DNA of 64,000 nucleotides from NCBI GenBank assembly GCA_016783285.1, contig JADHWW010000001.1:23861-87860 (forward strand), given 5' to 3'. Each line of letters begins with the position of its first letter. Within the stretch, counting starts at the first letter, position 1. This DNA is from Anaerolineae bacterium. Its GTDB lineage: Bacteria > Chloroflexota > Anaerolineae > B4-G1. The position numbers were made by a program, and so were the translations under genes. Below the pieces are notes generated by a model. It was not told the DNA's origin, did not search any database, and saw only the letters and a program-made list of their open reading frames with translations. This document shows positions 14,717 to 22,934 of the stretch, in pieces.

Positions 14717-16029
14717 AGCAGACAGAGATGTTTATCTACAAGCCACTAGAGCGCATTCGCAGTATCTACGACGAATACCCCCGGCAGTTCTGGGTTCTCA
14801 TCCTGGGCACGTTCATCGACCATGTCGGCGGGGCGCTCATGTTCCCCTTCTTCACACTCTACATCACGCGAAGATTCAACGTGGGTATGACAGAGGTCGG
14901 CGTAATCTTTGGACTGTTCTCAATCGCGAGCGTCGTAGGCAGCATGTTCGGCGGTGCGCTGGCTGATCGCCTGGGACGGAAGGGGATGATGATCTTTGGG
15001 CTGGTCGCCAGCGCGTTGACCAGCCTGCTGATGGGGCTGGTGGGGTCAATCGAGCTCTTCTTTGGTAGCGCGCTGATCGTAGGTCTCTTTGCCAACGCTG
15101 GTGGCCCGGCGCGGCAGGCGATGGTCGCCGACCTGCTGCCGGAGGAGAAGCGCGCCCAGGGATTCGGCATCCTGCGCGTAGTGGCCAACCTGGCCGTGAC
15201 CATCGGCCCGGCGATCGGGGGACTGCTGGCTGCCCGGTCCTACCTGTCCCTCTTCATCTGCGACGCGGTGGCTAGCCTGATCACAGCAGGCATCATAGTC
15301 CTGGCGATACAAGAGACCAAGCCCGTTCCTCGCGAGGGTGAGCCAGAGCAGACGATGGCTCAGACGCTCGGTGGCTACTGGACCGTCCTGCGGGACTCCA
15401 CCTTTGCCATGTTTATCGGGGCCTGCATCCTGATGGCGATTGTCTACATGCAGATGAACACCACGCTGGCCGTCTATCTGCGGGACATTCACTCTGTCCC
15501 CGAACAGGGCTTTGGGTACATCCTGAGCCTCAACGCGGCGATGGTCGTCCTGTTCCAGTTCTCCATCACCCGCTGGATCGCCAGGTACCGCCCGTTGGTC
15601 ATGATGGCCGTAGGGACGCTGCTCTACGCAGTCGGATTTGGTATGTACGGTTTCGTCTCGGTCTACGTCTTGTTCCTGGCGGCGATGGTCGTCATCACCA
15701 TCGGCGAGATGCTGGTCGTCCCGACCTCCCAGGCACTGGTGGCCCGCTTGGCGCCGGAGGACATGCGGGGCCGGTATATGGCGGTCTTCGGATTCAGTTG
15801 GGTGATTTCATCGGCCGTGGGGCCGCTTCTGTTCGGGCTGATCATGGACAACGCAGACCCGCGCTGGGTCTGGTACAGTGTTGGGCTGGTGGGCCTGGTC
15901 GCAGCCGGGGCGTTCGCTCTGCTGCAAAGCCGGGCCGAGCGGCTCGCCGAGCGGACAGACCAGGCGACCGGGGGCGCTGCGCCTCGTCCGGCCCTTTGTC
16001 CCGCAAATCGAGGAGACGGGGGTGGATGA
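14713..16029 (+). CDS. MFS transporter
   Basis: 438 residues; the ATG overlaps the GNAT stop by ATGA. Twelve hydrophobic segments are visible with the MFS motif after helix 2 (GGALADRLGRKGMMIFGL) and the drug-exporter-like helix 5 region (GPAIGGLLAARSY). It probably exports a small hydrophobic compound. The last 20 residues (ending PALCPANRGDGGG) are low in hydrophobicity. Another reading frame over the same bases encodes part of a SHOCT-like protein, so the true C-terminus may have been altered by a frameshift. Confidence 0.88.
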   Translation: MKQTEMFIYKPLERIRSIYDEYPRQFWVLILGTFIDHVGGALMFPFFTLYITRRFNVGMTEVGVIFGLFSIASVVGSMFGGALADRLGRKGMMIFGLVASALTSLLMGLVGSIELFFGSALIVGLFANAGGPARQAMVADLLPEEKRAQGFGILRVVANLAVTIGPAIGGLLAARSYLSLFICDAVASLITAGIIVLAIQETKPVPREGEPEQTMAQTLGGYWTVLRDSTFAMFIGACILMAIVYMQMNTTLAVYLRDIHSVPEQGFGYILSLNAAMVVLFQFSITRWIARYRPLVMMAVGTLLYAVGFGMYGFVSVYVLFLAAMVVITIGEMLVVPTSQALVARLAPEDMRGRYMAVFGFSWVISSAVGPLLFGLIMDNADPRWVWYSVGLVGLVAAGAFALLQSRAERLAERTDQATGGAAPRPALCPANRGDGGG

Positions 16030-16132
16030 ACTGATCCTGGCGATGCAGGAGGAAGCGCAACAGGGACGCCCCTTCACCATAGAGGTGGACGAAGGGAATG
16101 ACGGAGAGCAGGTGCGAATTTATTTCTGTTAG
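15971..16132 (+). pseudogene. Remnant or frameshifted SHOCT-like protein overlapping the MFS end
   Basis: In a frame different from the MFS gene, bases 15971-16132 encode GALRLVRPFVPQIEETG, then VDELILAMQEEAQQGRPFTI, then EQVRIYFC. This aligns with the C-terminal halves of the two following proteins (LVxxxxxxxAxxF, then IxxGxxGKIxDVxDxEDNExVEI). No start codon fits the upstream part; GTG at 16022 is the only internal start. It is either a small gene starting at 16022 or a paralogue whose N-terminal half was lost or frameshifted into the MFS gene. Confidence 0.55.
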
Positions 16133-16142
16133 GAGATGACGC

Positions 16143-16526
16143 ATGGCAATGGCAAGCAATGAACGGCTGAAGATTCTCCAGATGCTGGAGGAAGGGAAGA
16201 CCACGGCGGAGGAAGCAACCACCCTGCTGCGGGCATTAGAGGGGAGGCGACGCGCTGTATCAGGTGTGGCCAGTCTGGGTGGTGAGAACCGCTTCCTCCG
16301 TATCCAGGTGACCGACCTGGCCTCGGGATCAGCGAAGGTGAACGTGACCATTCCGCTGGGCCTGGTGAGCGCGGGCCTGCGAATGGCGGAGCGGTTCGCC
16401 CCCGAAGAATTTGAGGGCTTTGACATGCAGGAACTGAGAGACCTGATCACCAGTGGCACGGTCGGCAAGATCGTGGAGGTGGTGGACGCGGAGGACAACG
16501 AGCGGGTGGAGATCTACGTGGAATAG
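16143..16526 (+). CDS. SHOCT-like domain protein (YvlB N-terminal type)
   Basis: 127 residues. Residues 6-32 (NERLKILQMLEEGKTTAEEA) are the helical module shared with DUF2089 and the DUF4097-like protein. Residues 50-127 form a small alpha/beta domain (FLRIQVTDLASGSAKVNVTI, GKIVEVVDAEDNERVEIYVE). Such proteins accompany DUF2089 and DUF4097 genes in many Chloroflexota and Firmicutes and are thought to take part in envelope-stress signalling. Eleven bp after the remnant at 16132; same operon. Confidence 0.75.
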   Translation: MAMASNERLKILQMLEEGKTTAEEATTLLRALEGRRRAVSGVASLGGENRFLRIQVTDLASGSAKVNVTIPLGLVSAGLRMAERFAPEEFEGFDMQELRDLITSGTVGKIVEVVDAEDNERVEIYVE

Positions 16527-16534
16527 ACTTCATC

Positions 16535-16563
16535 TTGCCTCTACTGAAGACCTGCGCTATACT
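16535..16563 (+). promoter_or_regulatory. Internal promoter before the second SHOCT-like gene
   Basis: TTGCCT (16535-16540), 17 bp, TATACT (16558-16563), in the 126-bp gap between the two paralogues. Confidence 0.55.
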
Positions 16564-16652
16564 TGTGTCAGCCCCGCAAACGACGGAACGGTTCGGGTGA
16601 TTCCGGTGGCAAGTTTCCCGCCGGCCAAGAACCGTTACTCTGGAGGTGTCAG

Positions 16653-17027
16653 ATGGCTATGGCGGAAGAACGGATGCAGGTACTAAAGATGATCCACAGC
16701 GGTCAAGTCACCGCTGAGGAAGGGGCCCGGTTGCTGGAGATCCTGGGAGAAAACCGCCCGAGAAAAGACACCCAGCCAGAAAACCGGGGCAAGGAACCGC
16801 GCCAGTTCCACATCCGAGTGACCGATCTGGAAACGGGGCGGCAAAAGATAGACCTGCGCCTGCCCTGGAGACTGGTCAACGTAGGCATCAATATGGGGGC
16901 TCGCTTCGCCCGCGAAGAGATCAGGGCAGAGGACTTCATCGAAGCCATCCAGGCTGGCGCCGAAGGGAAGATCATAGACGTGGTGGATGAAGAGGATAAC
17001 GAACGGGTAGAGATCTTCGTGGAGTGA
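16653..17027 (+). CDS. SHOCT-like domain protein, paralogue
   Basis: 124 residues from ATG 16653 with GGAGGTG upstream. It has the same architecture as the gene at 16143: helical module (EERMQVLKMIHSGQVTAEEG), charged linker, then FHIRVTDLETGRQKIDLRLP and GKIIDVVDEEDNERVEIFVE. About half of the residues match the neighbour, so the pair arose by duplication. It closes the operon region. Confidence 0.75.
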   Translation: MAMAEERMQVLKMIHSGQVTAEEGARLLEILGENRPRKDTQPENRGKEPRQFHIRVTDLETGRQKIDLRLPWRLVNVGINMGARFAREEIRAEDFIEAIQAGAEGKIIDVVDEEDNERVEIFVE

Positions 17028-17052
17028 CTCGAGTCGCGCCAGCCCCGCCAAC

Positions 17053-17124
17053 GGGTGTAGAAAGGCGCGTTTCATTTCGGTTGACAGAGGAGGGAGCGCT
17101 CCTCAACTGATTTGAAACACACCC
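17053..17124. repeat. Dispersed element A, shortest copy
   Basis: GGGTG..., CGTTTCATTTCGGTTGACAG, ... CTCCTCAACTGATTTGAAAC, ACACCC. The ends are inverted (GGGTG/CACCC). It lacks the internal 38-bp unit present once at 36044 and four times at 41467. Confidence 0.75.
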
Positions 17125-17129
17125 GAATC

Positions 17130-17282
17130 GGTCTCGTCTGTGTTCATCCGTGTTCTATTCCTGGTAAAATAGCACACGGATTCAACGGATGCTACGGATT
17201 TACACAGATTTCTCAACCTGTTCCTCCAATCCGTGAGAATCCGTCTCATCTGTGTTCATCTGCGTCCAGAATTTAGGCGTCA
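17130..17282. repeat. Dispersed element B, diverged copy
   Basis: Runs of CCGTGTTCTATT, AATAGCACACGGATTCAACG and AATCCGTGAGAATCCGTCTC type. The same family is found at 24841, 25213, 27290, 27408 and 27906. Here part of it forms the tail of the metallo-beta-lactamase remnant at 17200. Confidence 0.7.
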
Positions 17283-17487
17283 AACGCTGCAACGCCTCTC
17301 CGCTCAGGGGACAGCGCCCGTGGCCAGCATAGACCCATTCGGGCCTGAGCGCCTGCAGGCGGGCGAGGCTGTCTGGAATGAGCGACCAGTCGTCGGCGAA
17401 AGAGCACTGTACGCGGGGCCAGCCCGAGGTGGACACCAGGTCGCCCACGAAAGCGATCCGCGGAATGTTATGAACCTGCAGCGGCAT
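17200..17487 (-). pseudogene. Truncated metallo-beta-lactamase-fold hydrolase (C-terminal remnant)
   Basis: 95 residues. IPRIAFVGDLVSTSG, then CSFADDWSLIPDSLARLQAL, then PEWVYAGHGRCPLSGEALQR is the C-terminal part of an MBL-fold hydrolase, with the last metal-site His in GHG. The HxHxDH motif and N-terminal half are missing. The tail (WTQMNTDETDSHGLEE) is translated repeat B. It overlaps the end of the HAD gene by 20 bp. A deletion remnant is the best reading. Confidence 0.7.
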
Positions 17488-18337
17488 ATAGCAACTCAGC
17501 GAGGCTGTGGAGCACGTAGTCGGGCCGGATATCGGAAGCGGCCAGGTACTCGGGGGTGGTGACGCCGGTGAGAACAACAGCGGTCGCCATCCCGGCCTCC
17601 TGGCCCATGCGAATGTCCGTCTCCAACCGGTCGCCGACGATGATACACTCGGAGGCCGGAAGTTGCAAACAGTCGAGGATGGCGCGGGCGGTGATGGGCG
17701 AGGGCTTGCCGACGACGACCTCGACCTGCCTGCCGGTGCAACCTTCAATCGCGCCGATGACCGCCGCTGCGTCGGGAAGGCCGCCCGTCGAAGTTGGACA
17801 GTAGCGGTCGGCGTTTGTGGCGATGAAGCGCGCCCCGGCGCGGATGGCGTCGAAGGCGATCTGAAGTTTGCGGTAGTCGAAGGTGCGGTCGAAGGAGGCG
17901 ACGACGAACTGGATCTCGCCGAAGCGGCCTGAAGAGCCGGCGCTGGGCTGGGTCAGGCGAAAGCCAGCCGCCTGCAGTTCCGCGAGCAGCGGCGGCTCTC
18001 CCACGACGAAGAGGGCCGCTCCCGGAGCCTCCTGCTCCAGCCAGTGTGTCAGCACCCACGAGGAGTTGATGACCTCATCGGGCGGGGTGGGGACACCCAG
18101 GCGGGTCAGTTTGGCGGCGTAGTCGGCGCGGGTCTGCAGGGGCTTGTTGCTGAGGAAGACGACGCGCGAACCGGCTGCTCGCAGCGTTTCAATCGTACGT
18201 CTGGCCCCCGGCAGGAGCGCGTCCCCCAGGTAGACGGTGCCGTCCAGGTCGAGGACGGTGCCAGGGAAGAGGGGGATGGTTTGTTGGTTGGCTGGTTCGT
18301 TTGTTTGTTTGTTGGTTGGTTTGATGGTCGGCCTCAC
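17468..18337 (-). CDS. HAD-superfamily phosphatase, NagD/4-nitrophenylphosphatase-like
   Basis: 289 residues. HAD motif I is LDLDGTVYLGD; motif II is VVFLSNKPL; motif III and IV regions are VVGKPSP and IIVGDRLETDI. The C2-type cap lies between. Members dephosphorylate sugar or nucleoside monophosphates. The first 21 residues (IKPTNKQTNEPANQQ) come from an AAC/AAAC tetranucleotide repeat, so translation may begin within or after it; no better start with a clear ribosome site was found. Confidence 0.85.
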   Translation of the reverse strand: MRPTIKPTNKQTNEPANQQTIPLFPGTVLDLDGTVYLGDALLPGARRTIETLRAAGSRVVFLSNKPLQTRADYAAKLTRLGVPTPPDEVINSSWVLTHWLEQEAPGAALFVVGEPPLLAELQAAGFRLTQPSAGSSGRFGEIQFVVASFDRTFDYRKLQIAFDAIRAGARFIATNADRYCPTSTGGLPDAAAVIGAIEGCTGRQVEVVVGKPSPITARAILDCLQLPASECIIVGDRLETDIRMGQEAGMATAVVLTGVTTPEYLAASDIRPDYVLHSLAELLYAAAGS

Positions 18338-18453
18338 ACAGCAGGTTGAAAGACGTGCCAGAAGATACCAGCGATCCAGACCGAAGTGTCTATGACGGCG
18401 CGAACACTATCATACACCAGCATGCACTATCCGTCAATGGCAGCGGAGGGAGA

Positions 18454-18516
18454 GCGCAACGCCTTCGTGTAGTGCCGCTTCTGTGTCCGGGGGTAGCGCT
18501 ACACGAAGTGTTGCGC
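18454..18516. repeat. Long imperfect inverted repeat
   Basis: GCGCAACGCCTTCGTGTAGT (from 18454) is the inverse of CTACACGAAGTGTTGCGC (18499-18516), separated by about 15 bases. The 310-bp gap before the helicase gene also holds a purine-rich ACAGAGA repeat (18595-18643) and the helicase promoter. No protein gene was seen. Confidence 0.65.
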
Positions 18517-18540
18517 CGCAGCACATAATACTTGTCAACT

Positions 18541-18569
18541 TTGACTTCTGCGCGAAGTTGCACTATACT
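18541..18569 (+). promoter_or_regulatory. Promoter of the defence helicase
   Basis: TTGACT (18541-18546), 17 bp, TATACT (18564-18569), about 80 bp before the start. Confidence 0.65.
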
Positions 18570-18647
18570 GAATCTACCGTAACTACCCAGCAGTCGTTAC
18601 ACAGAGTCACACGGAGAAGACACAGAGAACCACAGAGAGAGAAACAA

Positions 18648-21600
18648 ATGCTCGAAATCAAACCCGGCCACACCATCCAAGGCCCCCGCTGGCCCGAACC
18701 GGTGGACGTCAAGTTAGTGGAAGACCTGGGCGACTACGTCCACCTGGTGGGCGCAACCACCGGCTCCGGCGAGCACGTGGACCAACTGATCCCCCGCCAG
18801 GAACTGGCCCAACTGCAAATCGCTCGCGTCGAGGCCGACTTTACCGCCTCACCCCGCGAGGTCTTCCTCGCCCTGGAGGCCCGTCGCTACCGCTTCGCCT
18901 CCCTCTACGACCCGCTGCTGGCGATGAATACCTCCAAGGTGGACCCCCTGCCCCACCAGATCGAGGCGGTCTACGGCTACGTGCTGCAGTTGCCCCGCAT
19001 CCGCTTCCTCATTGCCGACGACCCCGGCGCGGGCAAGACCATTATGGCCGGGCTGATCCTCAAGGAACTCAAACTGCGCCACCTGGCCCGCCGCATCCTG
19101 ATCGTAGTGCCGGGCCATCTCAAGGACCAGTGGCGGCGGGAGATGAAGGAGCGCTTCGAGGAGACCTTCGTCGTCATAGACCGGGGGGTGATTGACGCCC
19201 TGTACAGCGAAAACGTCTGGCAGCGGGAGATGCAGATCATCACCTCGATGGACTTCGCCAAGCAGGATGATCTCCTGCCCTCCCTGGCCTCGGTTCACTT
19301 CGACCTGGTGATCGTGGACGAGGCGCACAAGATGAGCGCCTACGTCTACGGCAGCAAGTTGGAGAGGACCAGCCGCTACCGGCTGGGGGAGGTGCTCTCG
19401 CGCAGTTCCACCCATCTGCTCTTCCTGACCGCCACGCCCCACAAGGGCGACTCGGAGAACTTCCGCCTCTTCCTGGACCTGCTGGAGCCTGGCTTCTTCG
19501 CCACCACCGATATGCTGGCGGAATCCATTCGCAACCAGGACAATCCCCTCTTCATCCGCCGCGTCAAGGAGGACATGAAAGACTTCGAGGGCAAGCCGCT
19601 CTTCCTGCCCCGCCACGTGGAGACCAAACCCTTCAATCTGGGGCGCGAGTCGGCGCCGGAGAAGGACTTGTATAATGATCTCTCCCGCTACGTGAAGGAG
19701 CAGTACAACAAGGCGCTGACACGTAACCGGCAGCGCAATATCGCCTTTGCCCTGGTCATCCTCCAGCGACGGCTGGCCTCCAGCACCTACGCCCTCTATC
19801 GCTCCCTGGAGCGGCGCAAGAAACGGCTGGAGGACCTTTTGCAGGAGGCTCTGCAGGGAGCACAGGAAGGGCGTCGAGTGGATGAAGGGAGCCTGGACTT
19901 TGATGCTGTGGAGGACCTGAGCGAGGAGGAACGCTGGCGGCAGGAAGAGATCTGGGAGACACTCAGCGTGGCCGAGAACCGCCAGGAACTGGAGCGGGAG
20001 ATCCAGACGCTGGAAGGTCTCATCCGGCAGGCCCGCGCCATCATCCAGAGCGGGGAGGAAGTCAAACTCCGTCACCTCCGGGAGGCGCTCGACGACCTGA
20101 ACCGCCAGCATCCCAGTGCCAAGATTCTCATCTTCACCGAGGCCCGCGACACGCTCTCGTACCTGGAGCAGCGCGTCCGCGAGTGGGGCTACTCCATCTG
20201 CACCATCCACGGTGGCATGCGCCTGGAAGAGCGCGTCCGGGCCGAGGGGGTGTTCAAGAACGAGGCCCAGGTGATGGTGGCCACCGAAGCCGCCGGCGAG
20301 GGGATCAACCTGCAGTTCTGCAACCTGATGATCAACTACGACATCCCCTGGAATCCCAACCGGTTGGAGCAGCGCATGGGCCGGGTGCACCGCTACGGCC
20401 AGACTAGAGAGGTCTTCGTGTTCAACCTGGTGGCCGAGGACACCCGCGAGGGGCGGGTGCTCATGCGGCTCTTTGGGAAACTGGAGGAGATCCGCCAGGC
20501 ATTAGGTAGCGACAAGGTGTTCGACGTATTGGGCGAGGTGCTCTATGGCAGCGGCAAGAACCTGGCCCAACTGCTGCTGGAGGCTGCCGCCAGTGCCCGC
20601 AGTATGGACGAGATACTGGCGGAACTGGACATCCAGGTGGACGAGGACTATATCGCCCAGGTGAAGGAGAACCTGGGGGAAAGCCTCGCCACCCGCTACA
20701 TTGACTACACCCGCATCAAGGAGATGAGAGATCGGGCGAGGGAGCACCGGCTTATTCCCGAGTACACCCAGGCGTTCTTCCGGAAGGCGATGGAGGCCGC
20801 CAGCGGCGACGGCGCCAAGGTGCGCGACCGTGGGGGCAGGTTCCTCGCCGTGGACGGTATTCCCTTCGAAGTGCGCCGTTTTGCCCAGGAGGATGACTTC
20901 AAGAAACGTCACGGCCTGCTCCAGCGGCGCTATCCGATGGTCGCCTTCGATAAGGACGTTGCTCGCTGGCACGCCCAGGCCGAGTTCGTCTCCTTTGGCC
21001 ACCCGCTCTTCGAGGCAGTGCTGGCCTGGGTAGAGCGGAAACTGGCCGGCAGCCTCTCGCGGGGAGCGGTCTTCACCGACCCCGACGGCCGTATGGACGG
21101 GGTATTGCTGTTCTACGAGGGGGACGTGCGGGACGGGTTGGGGCAGATGGCCGGGCGCAGGCTCTTCGCCCTCTACACCGACCTGACCACCGGCGAGGTT
21201 CGCCCCGCCAACCCGGCCCTCCTGTGGGACCTGGCGGAGGGCGGCGAATTGTCCGATGGACCACCCCCAGACCTGGAAGCCCTCAAGCAGCAGGCCCTGG
21301 GTGCGCTGCTGCCGGCTCTCGCCGATTACCGGGAAAAACTGCAGGCGGAGCGAGATCGCCAGGCCGAGATCAAGGAGAAGTACGGCGTCAAATCCCTGGA
21401 GTACCTCATCGTCCAGTTGGACGGCGACCTGATCAATCTCTATGCCCGGCGCGAGCGAGGGGACAAGGTGGACCTGCCGATCCACAACAAGGAGGAGCAG
21501 AAGCGCGGCTACGAGGAAGCGCTGGTGGTCTTGCAGCGCACCGTCGGGCAGGAGCGTTGCCTGACGATGGGCATGCCCCGCTTCGTGGGAGCGGTGCGGG

Positions 21601-22013
21601 TGGTGCCCGCCTCCCAGGCCGATGCAGCGATGAGCGAGGATCCGGACATCGAACAAGTGGGGATGACAGTGACAATGGAGTACGAGCGGGCGCAGGACCG
21701 TATCCCGGAGGACGTCGCGGCCGAGAACCTGGGCTTCGACGTTCGCTCCACCGACCCAGACTCAGGGCAAAAGCGCTACATTGAGGTCAAGGCCCGGGCC
21801 CAGGTCGGCCCCGTGGCGCTGACCCAGAACGAGTGGTTCAAGGCCAGCCGCTTCGGCCCCGAGTTCTACCTGTACGTGGTCCTCAACGGAGCCACCCGGC
21901 CCGAACTGTACATCATTCAAGACCCGGCGAGTAATCTCCAGCCCGAGGAGCGGGTGGAGGTGCGCTACCTGGTGCCGGTGGGCGACATTACCAGCAAAGG
22001 GAAGCGAGTGTGA
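18648..22013 (+). CDS. SNF2-type helicase with C-terminal DUF3883 domain (defence-associated)
   Basis: 1121 residues from ATG 18648; upstream in-frame codons cover the promoter. Walker A is DDPGAGKT (124-131), Walker B/DEAH is VIVDEAHKMS (about 221-230), and the C-terminal helicase lobe has ATEAAGEGINLQFCN and QRMGRVHRYGQ. The last 130 residues (ENLGFDVRSTD, KRYIEVKARAQVG) match DUF3883, a restriction-nuclease-like fold with E-x-K. Helicases of this type (COG0553 family) occur in phage-defence islands with the COG1743 methylase and COG1483 ATPase, both present downstream. It probably remodels or translocates on foreign DNA. Its final 63 coding bases are copied at 22448. Confidence 0.9.
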   Translation: MLEIKPGHTIQGPRWPEPVDVKLVEDLGDYVHLVGATTGSGEHVDQLIPRQELAQLQIARVEADFTASPREVFLALEARRYRFASLYDPLLAMNTSKVDPLPHQIEAVYGYVLQLPRIRFLIADDPGAGKTIMAGLILKELKLRHLARRILIVVPGHLKDQWRREMKERFEETFVVIDRGVIDALYSENVWQREMQIITSMDFAKQDDLLPSLASVHFDLVIVDEAHKMSAYVYGSKLERTSRYRLGEVLSRSSTHLLFLTATPHKGDSENFRLFLDLLEPGFFATTDMLAESIRNQDNPLFIRRVKEDMKDFEGKPLFLPRHVETKPFNLGRESAPEKDLYNDLSRYVKEQYNKALTRNRQRNIAFALVILQRRLASSTYALYRSLERRKKRLEDLLQEALQGAQEGRRVDEGSLDFDAVEDLSEEERWRQEEIWETLSVAENRQELEREIQTLEGLIRQARAIIQSGEEVKLRHLREALDDLNRQHPSAKILIFTEARDTLSYLEQRVREWGYSICTIHGGMRLEERVRAEGVFKNEAQVMVATEAAGEGINLQFCNLMINYDIPWNPNRLEQRMGRVHRYGQTREVFVFNLVAEDTREGRVLMRLFGKLEEIRQALGSDKVFDVLGEVLYGSGKNLAQLLLEAAASARSMDEILAELDIQVDEDYIAQVKENLGESLATRYIDYTRIKEMRDRAREHRLIPEYTQAFFRKAMEAASGDGAKVRDRGGRFLAVDGIPFEVRRFAQEDDFKKRHGLLQRRYPMVAFDKDVARWHAQAEFVSFGHPLFEAVLAWVERKLAGSLSRGAVFTDPDGRMDGVLLFYEGDVRDGLGQMAGRRLFALYTDLTTGEVRPANPALLWDLAEGGELSDGPPPDLEALKQQALGALLPALADYREKLQAERDRQAEIKEKYGVKSLEYLIVQLDGDLINLYARRERGDKVDLPIHNKEEQKRGYEEALVVLQRTVGQERCLTMGMPRFVGAVRVVPASQADAAMSEDPDIEQVGMTVTMEYERAQDRIPEDVAAENLGFDVRSTDPDSGQKRYIEVKARAQVGPVALTQNEWFKASRFGPEFYLYVVLNGATRPELYIIQDPASNLQPEERVEVRYLVPVGDITSKGKRV
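21906..21968. repeat. 63-bp direct repeat, copy 1 (helicase 3' end)
   Basis: Encodes LYIIQDPASNLQPEERVEVR of the helicase. The second copy at 22448-22510 differs at only a few bases. Confidence 0.85.
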
Positions 22014-22092
22014 CTGCGCGTGTTTGCAGGGGAGTCTTGTATAGAAACACGCGGATTGTATCCCGTTGAGCATAAGATAGGGAGGCTGTGCT

Positions 22093-22347
22093 ATGACTGT
22101 GACGATTTCTTTCCAAGTGCCGGAGGAGCCACTTATCAGCTTGAAGGAGCGGCCGGAGTCCTTTGCCCGCGAGTTGCAGATGCTGGCAGCGGTCAAGCTA
22201 TACGAGTTGGGCAAGCTTTCCTCGGGACGGGCCGCACAACTGGCAGGGGTCACGCGGGTAGAGTTCCTGATGGCGCTGGGACGCTATCAAGTCTCGCCCT
22301 TTGTGCTGGATGCAGAGACGCTGGCGCAGGATGTAGCCAATGCCTGA
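22093..22347 (+). CDS. UPF0175-family antitoxin
   Basis: 84 residues. The family core is visible: AAVKLYELGKLSSGRAAQLA, then GVTRVEFLMALGRYQVSPF, a helix-turn-helix. UPF0175 proteins are usually paired with a DUF3368/PIN toxin encoded directly downstream. Here the start of such a toxin overlaps the antitoxin end but is cut off after 33 residues. Confidence 0.85.
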   Translation: MTVTISFQVPEEPLISLKERPESFARELQMLAAVKLYELGKLSSGRAAQLAGVTRVEFLMALGRYQVSPFVLDAETLAQDVANA

Positions 22348-22570
22348 GAGAGTGACAATTTGCAACACGTCCCCCTTGTTGTACCTGCATATCGTGGGAC
22401 AGTTGGAACTGTTGCCGCAACTCTATGGACAAGTACTCATCCCCCCACTGTACATCATTCAAGACCCGGCGAGCAATCTCCAGCCCGAGGAGCGGGTCGA
22501 GGTGCGCTACTGGGTGCGGGTGGAGGAGATCACGCGAGTTGCTTCTGCGCCGACGCCGCCGGTGGCGTGA
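22340..22570 (+). pseudogene. PIN toxin (DUF3368-type) truncated and fused to a helicase tail
   Basis: 76 residues. The first 33 (VTICNTSPLLYLHIVGQLEL, then LYGQVLIPP) are the N-terminus of a DUF3368/PIN toxin, with the usual Asn-x-Ser/Thr-P start in place of the first catalytic Asp region. From base 22448 the frame continues as LYIIQDPASNLQPEERVEVR plus WVRVEEIT, a second copy of a helicase C-terminus. The rest of the PIN catalytic domain is absent, so the toxin must be dead. A recombination scar. Confidence 0.8.
22448..22510. repeat. 63-bp direct repeat, copy 2
   Basis: Near-identical to 21906-21968. Beyond it similarity fades but remains recognisable in protein (EVRYWVRVEEIT against EVRYLVPVGDIT), so this is the tail of a related, not identical, helicase gene. 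Confidence 0.85.
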
Positions 22571-22576
22571 CTTCGC

Positions 22577-22605
22577 TTGCCCTATCTTCAGCCCTGTGGT
22601 ATACT
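22577..22605 (+). promoter_or_regulatory. Promoter of the AbrB/PIN-methylase operon
   Basis: TTGCCC (22577-22582), 17 bp, TATACT (22600-22605), 50 bp before the AbrB-like start. Confidence 0.6.
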
Positions 22606-22655
22606 CCCCGTGCAGATAATCAGCAATGGCTGAAATACGGACAAGGGAGGGAATT

Positions 22656-22934
22656 ATGGATGCGACCGTTCAAGTCCGCAAGCGGGGCGTGTTGACGCTC
22701 CCGGCCGGGCTGCGGGAGAAGTACGGCGTTCGGGAAGGGGACACGTTCCGCCTGATAGACCTGGATGGCATCTGGGTGCTCACGCCGATGGTCCCGATGG
22801 TGCCGGAACTGGCGCGGGAGATCGAGCGGGCGCGACTTGAGGCCGGTTTGAGTGTTGAGGAACTGGTGCAGAGCCTGCGAGAGCAACGCGAGCGGTACTA
22901 CCAGGAGAAGTATGCCGCCAATCAGGCGACGTAA
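22656..22934 (+). CDS. AbrB/MazE-type antitoxin
   Basis: 92 residues from ATG 22656 with GGGAGGG upstream. The N-terminus is a swapped-hairpin AbrB DNA-binding domain (VQVRKRGVLTLPAGLREKYG, then VREGDTFRLIDLDG). The C-terminal helix (about 50-90, rich in Arg/Glu) should bind the toxin. It overlaps the PIN gene by 23 bp, the standard arrangement of a type II toxin-antitoxin pair. Confidence 0.85.
   Translation: MDATVQVRKRGVLTLPAGLREKYGVREGDTFRLIDLDGIWVLTPMVPMVPELAREIERARLEAGLSVEELVQSLREQRERYYQEKYAANQAT

Noticed and set aside
18282..18332. Tetranucleotide run (TTGG/TTTG) as a phase-variable tract
   Set aside because: It lies at the HAD gene start, but units are mixed and no alternative frame or promoter depends on it, so phase variation is not supported.
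18849..20390. Long minus-strand open frame opposite the helicase
   Set aside because: Shadow of the helicase; no ribosome site and no recognisable domain.
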